Of a stretch of 64,000 nucleotides of DNA, positions 12,931-23,379 are shown in pieces. Positions within the stretch are counted from its first letter, which is position 1; every line of letters starts with the position of its first letter. Where the stretch lies: positions 33,891,561-33,955,560 of the forward strand of contig NC_088775.1 of the NCBI RefSeq assembly GCF_954871325.1, written 5' to 3'. The stretch is from Gordionus sp. m RMFG-2023. Its lineage: Eukaryota; Nematomorpha; Gordioida; Chordodea; Parachordodidae. The notes under the pieces were generated by a model, which saw only the letters and a program-made list of their open reading frames with translations, was not told the DNA's origin and did no database searches. The translations under genes were made by a program, and so were the position numbers.

Positions 12931-12951
12931 TTAGAACGTTGCCTACCTCTA

Positions 12952-13262
12952 ATTTTGGTATTATATTCAACCTTCTCACTTAAGAGGACTCTGGTATCCT
13001 TTTTTTTATATTAAGCCGCCTCACTCAAGAGGACTTTATATCTCTTTTTATATTCAGCCACTTCACTTAAAGACTTAAAATAAAGTAATTATAGTGATTA
13101 GATGACTGCATTGGGTTATCCTTTTTTTATATTCAGCCGCCTTTTTTAAGACGAGTTTGGTATCACTTTTTTTTTATATTCAGCTGCCTTACTTAAAAAG
13201 ACTTAGGTTCCCTTTTTTTATATTCAGCCGCCTCACTTAAGAGGACTTTAATAATTCTTTTT
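12952..13262. repeat. minisatellite, right part
   Basis: Tandem units of roughly 50-60 bp contain cacttaagaggactttgg, a T-rich tract and attcagccgcc. The left part of the same array is at 3260-3321. The hAT composite sits between them. Confidence 0.8.
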
Positions 13263-13336
13263 ACCCTTCACACTTACAATAATATATAAAAATAACACAC
13301 AATTTAAGGTCTGAGATAATTTGTTTATTTATACTA

Positions 13337-13424
13337 CAGTGTTGTGAGGATTTAATGAAACATATTGACGATTAAATTAAAACCCTTCCATATAAAATTA
13401 TTTTCTTTGCAAAAATAATTAAAA
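13337..13424. mobile_element. TA-flanked MITE, left half
   Basis: It begins cagtgttgtgaggattt after a TA (13335-13336). It matches the left half of the intact MITEs at 56648 and 61553 and breaks off at aattaaaa, where the Helitron begins. The other half is at 22652-22792. Confidence 0.9.
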
Positions 13425-13436
13425 CTAGTAGATAGC

Positions 13437-13452
13437 CCGTCAAAAATGACGG
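13437..13452 (-). terminator. Helitron 3' terminal hairpin
   Basis: A six-base-pair stem, ccgtca and tgacgg, with a four-base loop stands 8 bases inside the CTAG terminus. A short hairpin just before CTRR is the usual transposition terminator of Helitrons. This is not a transcription terminator. Confidence 0.8.
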
Positions 13453-14289
13453 AGAATGAGAATTTTATTCGTTTTTTTAAGAAAGATGTTACCTTTTATT
13501 TAAAAATCATATCCAATTTATATAATTTTTAAACCCCCCCCCCCTTTCCATTTATGTCAAGTCCAAGCAATGTCATTGAGTCCAACCCATTAGGACTAAG
13601 AGTGGAAACTATTATTTGAGTCAAAATATATTTAAATGAGCTTGTACCCAATACCGAAATTCTTTGTAAATATATTACTGGTTATATAAGACTAACATTT
13701 ACCATTAAAAAATTTCAAGCCAGGTCCAAGCTCATAATATTTGGAAAAAATTTCCACGCGTTCAAGACCTTATAATTTATAAAAAAATTTCTCAAGCCTA
13801 GCTCAACCCATAATAATTTTGAAAATTGTTTCCTAGCCCGGCCCATAATAATTTGTATAAGATATTCCCAAGTCAGGTGCAAGCAAATATTAATCTTGAG
13901 GAATATTTTTCAAGCCCAGTCCATCCCATATTAAGTTTCAAAACTATTTCCCAAACCCGGAGATAGTTAAATTTCTAAATAATTTATCAACACATGAAGG
14001 GGAAATCTCGGATTTACCAATTAGTGGGTTAACTCCTTTTATCAAAAAATTTGATAAGGGCTATCTATATCTTTTGTTAAGTACAAAAAAATGCTATTTA
14101 TTTAAATTACAAAAATGCCATTCAATACTAATGAAACTTATATGCAATTTATTTATATATTTTTTAAGAAATTTGTTTTTCTTGCCATATAAATTTAGGT
14201 AATTTAAAAAATGATGAGGAATAATTATTACTCTGTGTGTCTGGTAAAATTAAGAGCAAATCCTTTCAGTCGTCTGCAGAAGGAAAAAT

Positions 14290-14455
14290 TAATGTATAAT
14301 ATATTCCCATTTAGGGTTGTAGGTGAAAGTAATGAATAATGACGGATTACCAAAGCAGTGAAAAACACCCATTGCGTCCTGATAAAGCTGAGGCCCTGGG
14401 CTACTGGTAAAAGAAGAACGCAAAATGATATTTCTGCCAAAGTGTCAGTTTTGGT
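14290..14455 (-). pseudogene. Helitron Rep/helicase-like N-terminal domain relic
   Basis: One minus-strand frame reads LRSSFTSSPGPQLYQDAMGV, then FGNPSLFITFTYNPKW. This closely follows the signature of the Helitron helicase-like N domain, in which a YQDAM motif is followed by PDLFITFTCNPKW. It is short, with stops on both sides and shifts to neighbouring frames. It is strong independent support for the Helitron call. Confidence 0.75.
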
Positions 14456-15179
14456 ATCCCCCTCTAAAATAAAATCATGAACGACATTGTCAACTCAACC
14501 ATAAAACGGTCGTAAGTATTGTTATAAAGGCCATGACAAAACTACCGCATATTTTCCCATTAATAATGTTAATGAAATTGGCCGCACTACACATTCACGT
14601 TTGAACATCTCTCTAAATATTCATGAAAGTTCCTCAGGGAATCGGATAAAGTATTATTTATAATAACTCCTAATGAGGTAAATGATAGTGGAATTAAATG
14701 CTTTTATTTGTTAAAAATTAGGCAGAGGTGGCATAGGGATTGTGGTAGTGGTGATAGAAATATCATTTGGAGGCAACTGGGTGTATAAAATAAACATATA
14801 GATATAAAACTTTAGATAAAAAACAAAATAAACCTCCAGAGGAGTTCACAGTGCCTTATTATCTTGGCCACCAGTAACTATAGAACGGGTAAGGCGGTTG
14901 TTGAATCGCCATTTTTTTTCTTCGCTTATCTTTAATAAAAGATTCATCATGTTTGGTAGCAATGTGAGGGATTAGGGTTAGCCTAGACAAATAAAGAAAT
15001 CAGGCAAAAATATAAATATACTATTGTTGAAATTAAACAAACATTAAAATAATGTAAAACCGGTAGAAGGGTCAATATTAGATGCATATTTCTAATAAGT
15101 TGGAGGGCTATCATCAAATAAAATTTTTGGGGGACGAATCAAGTCTATTATGATATTCTAAAAGTTAAAAAATAACATG

Positions 15180-16233
15180 ATAAATGTAATGATCCAAGCA
15201 TCCAAGATCTTAATATTTAAAAAGATTTTCTCAAGCCCACCTTCCCTAATAATTTTGAAATCAAGCCCAGAGATATTAAATTTATAACATAAGACTAACA
15301 TTTAACATTATAAAATCCTAATATAGGTTCTACCTACAATATCTGGAAAAAATATCAAAGCATCCAAGACGAACATTTAATAATAAAAATCTCAATATAG
15401 GTAAAACTGGATAAAATATCGCATCCAAGATCTTAATATTTAAAAAAATTTTGTCAGCCGACCTTCCCTAATAATTTTAAAATCAAGCCCAGAGATATTA
15501 AATTTATAATAAATGAAGAGGAAATATCTGATTTACCAATTAGTCAACAGGTAAAATATATTACTTTATAAAAAGAAGAACATAAGACTAACATTTAACA
15601 TGGGAAAAATATCCAAGCATCCAAGACTAACATTTAACATTAAAAAATCCCAATATAGGTTCAAGAAAAAAGCATCCAAGATCTTAATATTTAAAAAAAA
15701 TTTCTTAAACCCACCTTCCCTAATAATTTTGAAACCAAGCCCAGAGATATTAAATAAGACTAACATTTAACATTAAAAAATCCCAATATAGGTTTAAGCC
15801 TACAATATCTGGAAAAAATATCCAAGCATCCAAGACTAATCTTTAACATTAAAAAATCAAAATATAGGTTCAAGCCTACAATATCTGGATAAAATATCCA
15901 AGCATCCAAGATATTAATATTTAAAAAGAATATCTCAAGCCCACCTTCCCTAATAATTTTGAAATCAAGCCCAGAGATATTAAATTTATAACATAAGACT
16001 AACATTTAACATTAAAAAATCCTAATATAGGTTCTACCCTACAATATCTGGAAAAAATATCCAAGCATCCAAGACGAACATTTAATAATAAAAATCCCAA
16101 TATAGGTTAAACTGGATAAAATATCCAAGCATCCAAGATCTTAATATTTAAAAAGATTTTCTCAAGCCCACCTTCCCTAATGATTTTAAAATCAAGCCCA
16201 GAGATATTAAATTTATAATTAATGAAGAGGAAA
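15180..16233. repeat. degenerate tandem repeats inside the Helitron
   Basis: Units of mixed length (about 150-310 bp) share aaatatccaagcatccaaga, cccaccttccctaata and atcaagcccagagatatt. Diverged forms extend back to about 13560. Open frames here on the minus strand follow the repeat and are not genes. The array continues beyond the gypsy insertion at 21657. Confidence 0.75.
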
Positions 16234-16730
16234 TGTTAAATAATATTAACTTTAAAAAATTATTTTTTTTTATCCTTGTCATTTATGGCGTAACTTAAAT
16301 ATTTCAAATGTAATAAAAATTGTTTCTTTCTTTTTGTTAAAAACAACTTTTTTTATTTTAAATCAATTTGTTTATAAACTAATATTAAATTTTATATTTT
16401 ATAAATCAATTTACTTAACAAACTAATATTCAATTTTTTATTTTTAACTTTTTAAAAAAAGATCAATTTATGATAAATTACATTGTCAATATATATAGCA
16501 AACTATTTTTGAATATGTGATCATTATATTTTTTTTTAATTTAAATATCAATAAATTTACGAAATTTACGTTTACACCGTTTATTTTCTGCTTTTGATTT
16601 CTGCAACCTTTTCAAAGTCTTTAGTATAAAAAAGAATGTAAAATATAAATAGTTTAAATAAACGATTTTTTTATATAAACTAATCTTCAAAAATACTTTA
16701 TGGATGACACATTTATTCTAAGATACTTTA
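16234..16730 (+). repeat. 5' LTR of the gypsy-type element
   Basis: It starts tgttaaataat and ends agatacttta. A sequence starting tggtggcagttcc follows at once and is the likely primer-binding site. It is nearly identical to 21158-21656. Confidence 0.9.
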
Positions 16731-16781
16731 TGGTGGCAGTTCCGCTACTTATTCGAGGAAGTCGTAAATAAATAAATAAAT

Positions 16782-19700
16782 ATGAAACAGATTCCCAATA
16801 ATAATGTTAATATAAATATTGAATTTCCAATATACGCAGGCAATGGCGATCTTTTTTTGAGTAGATTTGAAGACATCTTCAAGGACAATCAGATATCGGA
16901 CATCGAAAAAGCGGGTTCCTTTACAAGAAGATTACCAGATGAGGTATACATCAAGCTTAAATCGATATGTTCACCTACCGACTTCATCAATCCATCGATA
17001 TTGATTGAAAAATTCAGGTTATTACACCCGAGGAAATCTACAAGTTCCAACTTATTATTATTTAATGCAGCTGTACAAGGTAAAAACGAAAGTTACATCG
17101 ATTGGGTAAGTAGATTATGCATTTTAAAAAATGAATGTTTACTAAGTGATAGTAGAGTTATTGAAAAAGTAAGAATTTTGTCAATCAGCAAAAATATTAG
17201 GCAGAAAATTACATTAAAAGAAAACATTACATTAGAAGAAGTTCTTACTTTAAGAGATGATTTTGAAGAGTTAGAATTGAAAGAAAATATAATTGCTAAA
17301 GTTGAAAATATTTCTTTAAACGAAAAAACAGAAAATGATACAACCGTGAAACATGTAGAAAGGCAAAGAGGCAGGAAAACAGAAGAAAATAAACAATTGG
17401 TGAGATATGGAGACCATGATGAACGACAAAATTTACAATCTAATTACGATAACAGACAACGATGGACAGCAAGAGGCCATGACTTTCAAAGAAATATTTA
17501 TCAAGGAAATAATTATAACCCCAGTTACCAAGGAAATAATTACAACCCTAGATATCAGAATTATAACGCGAATTATTACAACGTCAGAGCAAACTATCCA
17601 GGATCGTACAATAATTCTTCGAGATTTGATAATAGAGCTAGTTATATTAAAAATGACTATAATAATAATAGATTTAATAATGATTATAATTACAGATATA
17701 ACAGACATTATAACGATTCAAGATGTATTCAAAGATATAATGATAATCATAATATTGGGAATCGAGGAACTAATCAAGTATGCAATTATAAATATCATAA
17801 CAACGACAATAATCAATCACGATATACAAATAAAGTAAACACTGTAAATATAGAAGAGATAAAAGAAGATGATAATGACAAACTAGAAAGAAAAGAATAT
17901 AATTTATACAATTTAGACAATTTAGACATAAACAATATGGATACCGATAATAATTACACAGCTAACGATGCTTACAAGGTCACGGTATATTTGAATGACA
18001 TGCCTATTTTGATGCAGATCGACACCGGGTCAAAGTATAGTATTCTACCGATTCATATCGCGAAAAAGATTGTAATAAAAATCTTAAATAAATCAGATAT
18101 TAAATTAACTGGTTATGATGGAAACACAATAAATGTTTTAGGAACTACCAAAGTCAAGGCAAAATTCGAAGACAAAAGTCAAATCTTAACTGCTTATGTA
18201 GTCCAGAGTGATAAGATTGCACTGTTAGGGAAGGACCTGGATAGCAGTCTTTAGAAATATACTAGATAGATTTGTAAACTTAGTCGAAGAAGATTATGAC
18301 AATACTATTCAAGAACTGATCAAACAATGCGAGTCAAAACTTAGCAAGAAACCAATACTAAGCAAATATGTCAAACTACATCTAAAACAAGGTGCTACAC
18401 CGAAAATCATACCTCCCAGGCGTGTACCTAATTCTAGAATGGAATTGGTTACAAAAGAACTACAGAAGTGGATAAGCGACAAAATAATCGAACCTGTTGA
18501 AGAGGTAAGATGGGCCAGTCCTCTCACTCCTGTTGTCAAGAGCGATGGTGCAATTCGGCTATGTGTTGACTTCAAGAATACTATTAATCCTGCGTTAGAG
18601 GATTTCAAGTACCCAATTCCACGCATTAATGACCTTATGGCAAAGTTATCGAAAGGCAAGAAATTTACAAAGATCGACTTTAAAAATGCATTTCTTCAAG
18701 TTCCAATACACAAAGAATCAAGAGACTTTCTCACTATTTCAACTCATAAAGGCTATTTCAGGTTTACAAGACTTCCGTTTGGATTAAAAACTTCGTCAGC
18801 AATATTCCAACAAACCATGGATAACATTTTCGGGAACATGAAAGACGTCGTGTTTTATATTGATGACTTATTGATTACTGGGGAGGATGATGAAGCTCAC
18901 GTGAACAACATAAAAATGGTATTTGACAAAATATCAAAGTATTACACCAAACTTCACAAAGAGTATATTTCTTAAAAAAAAACTACGGTTTCTAGGTCAC
19001 GATATAGACGACAATGGAATCCATCCGAACGCAGATAAAATAAAGGCTATTTCTAATATGCCCGAACCTAAGACAAAAGAAGAGTTGGCAACTTTTTTGG
19101 GGATGGCGAGCTATTATCGAAAATTTCTGTGCAATTTTGCTGACATCGCCGATCCCTTATACAAAATAGTAAATAAAGACAAGTGGTCATGGGATAGTAC
19201 ACATCAAGAAAGCTTTGATTACCTTAAAAAACTCATAAGCACTCCGCCTACGTTAAATTTTTATAACCCGGATCTACCAGTGGGCATTGCAACTGATGCT
19301 TCAAAGAAAGGTTTAGGCGCAGTTTTATTTCATATTGAGGGTGATGGCAAAGAAAAACCCATCGCTTTCGCGTCAAGTGCACTATTGAAATCAGAGTTAA
19401 ATTATACCAATATCGAAAGAGAAGCTTTGTCGGTAATTTACGCGGTTAAAAAATTCCAGGAGTATTTAATAGGCACAAGATTTGTAATAATTACCGACCA
19501 CAAGCCACTCGTGTATATATTTACGAAGGGACTCAAGGACAATTCTTCCATATCAATGCGACTCCAAAAATGGAACTTGGCTATGGGAGCGCATGACTTT
19601 ACGATAGTTCACAGACCCGGGAAACGAAATATTGTACCAGACTGTTTGTCCAGATTACCACTAATGAATACAGAAGAGATGGTACAAAAGTTAGATGACG

Positions 19701-20987
19701 AAATAATTGATGACAATTTTTGGAACACACCAATAAATTTTAAAAGAATAGTTAAAGAAACTAATATTGATCAAGAACTAATGGAAGTAATTAATGATAT
19801 AAGGAATCATGAGCAGATAAAGAACAAAACATATGGTATTGGAATTGAGTTTAATCAAAGGTTGCCTTTTTAAAGAGAATAGGATCATAATACCGAAAGG
19901 TATGAGAAAAGAGATATTGCAAGAATTGCATAATGGGCATCTCGGTGCTGGAAAAACAAAATCATTAGCGAGAGAGTATCTGTGGTGGCCTGGTTTAAAT
20001 GCAGACATAGATCAGGAGGTAAAGAATTGCGATGCTTGCAATAAATACGCAGACAATCCTCATAATATTCAAAACCCATGGGAAACAGCAACGAAAGTAT
20101 TCGAGCGCGTACACATAGACTTTGCAGAGTTCAAAGATAATAATTTTATGGTATGTGTTGACGCCTTCAGCAAATTTCCTATTATTAGGAGAATGAGAAA
20201 CACAACTACGGAATCAACGATTAAAGAATTGATGAAAATAATAAGTTTATTTGGTATACCTAATAGAATAGTCAGTGATAATGGAACTAACTTTACCAGT
20301 AAATTATTTAAGAAATTTTGTGAAGATCACGAAATCGAACACTTGCTCACCGCACCTCACCACCAACAGTCCAATGGCCAATGTGAGCGTATGATTAGAT
20401 CAATGAAAATGAATATGAAAAGGAATATGGAAAATAATAATAAAATAGACGTAGACATAGCTCTAGAAAAGTTTCTTTTTAATTATCGTAATACACCCAA
20501 CGCAACGACCAACAAAATACCAAGCGAAGTAATGTTCTCCAGAATGATTAGGACAAAATGGGAGTTGATAAAACCGAGGGATGAAAGAGATCATATACTA
20601 AATCGCAAGATATCAATAGATAGGGATATAGAAATAGGAGACAGCATATGGTATAAAACTTTTAAAAATAATAATTGGGAAAAAGGTACAATAATGCGCA
20701 AAAACGGAAATTTGTTGTATGATATAGATACTGGGAACAAAATTATAAAAAGACACTTGGACCAAATAAAAAGAAGATCAACTAATGTAGAACTTTCTTC
20801 TAATGGTGCAACAGTTTTTAAAGCGAATGTTAATAATAATGCATCACCTTATACATTGAATTTTAGAAGGGGAGGTGATGAACCAAGAAACCAAAACGTA
20901 CAAGTAAATGATCAGAATCGCAAAGTTCAAAGACCAGTTAGAAATAGTGTGTTGCCTAGAAAATTTGAAAATTTTATAATGAATTAA
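16782..20987 (+). pseudogene. gag-pol region of the gypsy-type element
   Basis: The parts in order are approximate. Gag spans 16782-17950, with a long N/Y/R-rich tail and no CCHC knuckle. Protease is near 17980-18240 (QIDTGSKYS). Reverse transcriptase is 18440-18960 (FYIDDLL). RNase H is 19270-19650 (TDASKKGLGAVLF). Integrase is 19890-20900, with an HNGHLGAGKT finger and a DNGTNF motif. The family copies its RNA into DNA in a particle in the cytoplasm and integrates it in the nucleus. Broken fossil. Confidence 0.85.
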
Positions 20988-21157
20988 ATTTGATAATAAA
21001 ATTTTTTTTTCTTTTTATTAAAACAAAATTAGTTTTTTTTGTGTGTGGAACTAAATAGATAAAACGTACAAAAGATCAACGAAGGGGTTAACGGCAAGAA
21101 TGACATACAACTAAATTATAGACAGAGGGCAAATAAAAAATAAAAAAAAGTGTGAAA

Positions 21158-21656
21158 TGTTAAATAATATTAACTTTAAAAAATTATTTTTTTTTATCCT
21201 TAAGTCATTTATGGCGTAACTTAAATATTTCAAATGTAATAAAAATTGTTTCTTTCTTTTTGTTAAAAACAACTTTTTTTATTTTAAATCAATTTGTTTA
21301 TAAACTAATATTAAATTTTATATTTTATAAATCAATTTACTTAACAAACTAATATTCAATTTTTTATTTTTAACTTTTTAAAAAAAGATCAATTTATGAT
21401 AAATTACATTGTCAATATATATAGCAAACTATTTTTGAATATGTGATCATTATATTTTTTTTAAATTTAAATATCAATAACTTTACGAAATTTACGTTTA
21501 CACCGTTTATTTTCTGCTTTTGATTTCTGCAACCTTTTCAAAGTCTTTAGTATAAAAAAAAATGTAAAATATAAATAGTTTAAATAAACGATTTTTTTAT
21601 ATAAACTAATCTTCAAAAATACTTTATGGATGACACATTTATTCTAAGATACTTTA
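21158..21656 (+). repeat. 3' LTR of the gypsy-type element
   Basis: It is nearly identical to 16234-16730. A purine-rich stretch, aaaaaaaagtgtgaaa, just before it is the likely polypurine tract. Confidence 0.9.
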
Positions 21657-22020
21657 GGAAATATCTGATTTACCAATTAGTCAACAGGTAAAATATATTA
21701 CTTTATAAAAAGAATAACATAAGACTAACATTTAACATGGAAAAAATATCCAAGCATCCAAGACTAACGTTTAACATTAAAAAATCCAAATATAGGTTCA
21801 AGAAAAAAAGCATCCAAGATCTTAATATTTAAAAAGAATATCTCTAACCCACCCCACCTTCCCTAATAATTTTGAAACCAAGCCCAAAATTTATAATTAA
21901 TGAAGAGGAAATCTCTAATTTACCAATTATTCTACAGGTAAAATATATTACTTTATAAAAATAATAACATAAGACTAACATTTAACATTAAAAAATCCCA
22001 ATATAATTTTGAGAAAAATT
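21657..22020. repeat. Helitron tandem repeats, continued
   Basis: The array of 15180-16233 resumes here, with atctgatttaccaattag, aagactaacatttaacat and caagcatccaaga motifs. Confidence 0.7.
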
Positions 22021-22125
22021 ATACTTGATAAATAAGAGAATGTTCTATTTTGTAGGTCCTCTCTATCCTAGTGCGTTTCTTTTTTTGATTGATCTGCCAT
22101 CTTTTTCTTTTATTAATGACGGAAT

Positions 22126-22352
22126 CACCACCTGTACTACAATCATTAACTGAGGTTAGGACATGGCTTGTTATCTAAAATAGAAACAAAAGAATAAATA
22201 AAAAAAATAAATGCATTGAACTTGATGAGGAGTCAATATACCACCTGTACAATCATTAAATATGGGTAAGACAGGGCTTGTTATCTAAAATAAAAACAAA
22301 GAATAATATAAAGAATATAAATGCAATGAACCTGAAGAGGAGTCAATATTAG
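22126..22352. repeat. two tandem ~113-bp copies
   Basis: Both copies run from accacctgtac through ggcttgttatctaaaat to gaggagtcaatat with a few differences. They lie inside the Helitron near its 5' end. Confidence 0.65.
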
Positions 22353-22532
22353 GTTCAACTCCCTAGAAATAGTTGGGACATTATCAGAAGCTAAAATAGA
22401 TGTATTCTATAATATAAAAGAGTATAAAAAAATATATATATATAAGACTAATTTATTTTGAGTTGTATTTTATTGGGCTTCATGTCTAAAAATATTTTCT
22501 ATAAAAAAAATAAAATAAAAATAAGTACGTAC

Positions 22533-22628
22533 CGATGACATGACGTAGCGATGACATGACGTAGCGATGACATGACGTAGCGATGACATGACGTAGCGAT
22601 GACATGACGTAGCGATGACGTAGAGAGG
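22533..22628. repeat. 16-bp minisatellite
   Basis: About five exact units of cgatgacatgacgtag plus shortened ones. The units are far less AT-rich than their surroundings, and each carries a tgacgta core. It lies just inside the Helitron 5' end. The minus-strand open frame through it is a repeat artefact. Confidence 0.9.
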
Positions 22629-22651
22629 ACATCGGAAAATTATAATATAGA

Positions 22652-22792
22652 TATAGACAAAGCATTATTGAAATTTCTTTTATTATTCCTTTTGTTATTT
22701 TAATTATTTTTTCACACAAAATAATTTTATATGGATGAGTTTTAATTTAATTGTCAATATGTTTCATTAAATCATCCCATCACACAACACTG
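22652..22792. mobile_element. TA-flanked MITE, right half
   Basis: It resumes tatagacaaagcatt exactly where the left half (13337-13424) stopped and ends cacacaacactg followed by TA (22793-22794). The combined length, about 229 bp, agrees with the intact copies (233 and about 222 bp). Confidence 0.9.
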
Positions 22793-22794
22793 TA

Positions 22795-23379
22795 TTTTCT
22801 CTTAAAGATATATTTACAAAAAAGAACAATATATATGCTACAGAATAATTTATAATTAATTTTTTATAAATGGAGAAAAATAATTTCCAATAATTTTAAA
22901 CAAAATAATATATAATGATAAATAATTTTTTTTTTTTATGTCTTTTATATTGTGCACATTTTGAAAAATAAATATAGATTTATAATCTTCTCTAATCATA
23001 AAAATAAAATATATTAATTTTGATAATTATGACCTGACAAAATAACAAAAAAAATAACAATGAATTTTCAAAATTAGCTTAAACCCCCAAAAAATATATA
23101 TGACATAATAAATCTTTCAACACTCGTTCAGCAATTGAAAATTAATAATAAATAAATTTATTTTAAATATATTTTATTTTCATGTGTCTTTACCAAAATT
23201 TTTCATCAATATTCAAAGGATGCTCGGATAATCTAAGCGCAGATTCTTGTCCCAAAATAAATGAAGTTTATATATGGATACATATGTAAAATTTTTCAAC
23301 CTTCTGGTGATACGATAATAATCAAAACCCTAAAAAATAGGACAACATTTCTTTTAGAAATATTTATTATGCAGACACT
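22795..23379. other. AT-rich non-coding DNA
   Basis: No reading frame or recognisable element. Long A and T runs only. Confidence 0.6.

Larger units (their letters stand above)
5904..12941 (+). mobile_element. Ginger1-like DNA transposon with OTU domain
   Basis: The two ends are inverted copies. The left end reads tgtaacgtttta, then tttagtgatattggcatt and tatgactgac. The reverse complement of the right end reads ggcaacgttcta, then tttagtgatactgacatt and tatgactgac. The plus-strand gene inside (8894-12245) encodes an integrase-like transposase followed by an OTU protease domain, an arrangement described for Ginger1 elements. Family members duplicate only 4 bp at the target; I could not identify that duplication confidently. 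It sits near the right tip of a hAT element and was later entered by a LINE-derived retroposon at 6064. The gene is decayed. Confidence 0.7.
3322..12951. mobile_element. hAT transposon, hollowed and expanded by nested insertions
   Basis: The ends are tagaggtgggc on the left and its near-perfect inverse gcctacctcta on the right. They are flanked by the identical 8-bp direct repeat attttggt (3314-3321 and 12952-12959), the target duplication length of hAT elements. Joining the flanks restores a normal unit of the surrounding minisatellite. Only about 2.6 kb is hAT proper, on the left. The rest is a Ginger1 transposon that landed close to the right tip, plus a MITE. The left subterminal region (3330-3500) and 5420-5560 share GC-rich tcacg/gggcgtga motifs, plausibly transposase binding sites. 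Confidence 0.8.
16234..21656 (+). mobile_element. Ty3/gypsy-type LTR retrotransposon, young, broken
   Basis: Two direct LTRs of 497 and 499 bp flank a gag-pol region, with a 5-bp target duplication ggaaa (16229-16233 and 21657-21661). Domain order is gag, protease, reverse transcriptase, RNase H, integrase, as in the Ty3/gypsy group. I see no envelope gene. The LTRs differ at only about four to six places by eye, roughly 1%, so the insertion is recent. It looks nearly complete but is broken, with about three interruptions in the coding region. A neighbouring repeat unit near 15505-15550 preserves the empty target sequence. Confidence 0.92.
13425..22651 (-). mobile_element. Helitron (rolling-circle transposon), 9.2 kb, minus strand
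   Basis: Read on the minus strand it begins TCTATATTATAA at 22651 and ends CTAG at 13425. The 3' hairpin has stem ccgtca/tgacgg (13437-13452), 8 bases before the CTAG. It sits between an A and a T with no target duplication: the flanks ctata and ttttaatt join to give exactly the uninterrupted MITE sequence seen at 56648 and 61553. A relic of the Helitron Rep-like N-terminal domain lies at 14290-14455, also on the minus strand. About 5.4 kb of its length is a later gypsy-type insertion; much of the rest is degenerate tandem repeats. No helicase domain was recognised. Confidence 0.88.

Noticed and set aside
7000-13560. CRISPR-like spacing in the tandem arrays
   Set aside because: Units are contiguous without variable spacers, and the context is eukaryotic.
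17407-17838. Alternative-frame ORFs over the gag N/Y/R-rich region on both strands
   Set aside because: Shadows of the low-complexity gag tail.
22486-22719. Minus-strand frame with repeated SSLRHVI
   Set aside because: Generated by the 16-bp minisatellite.
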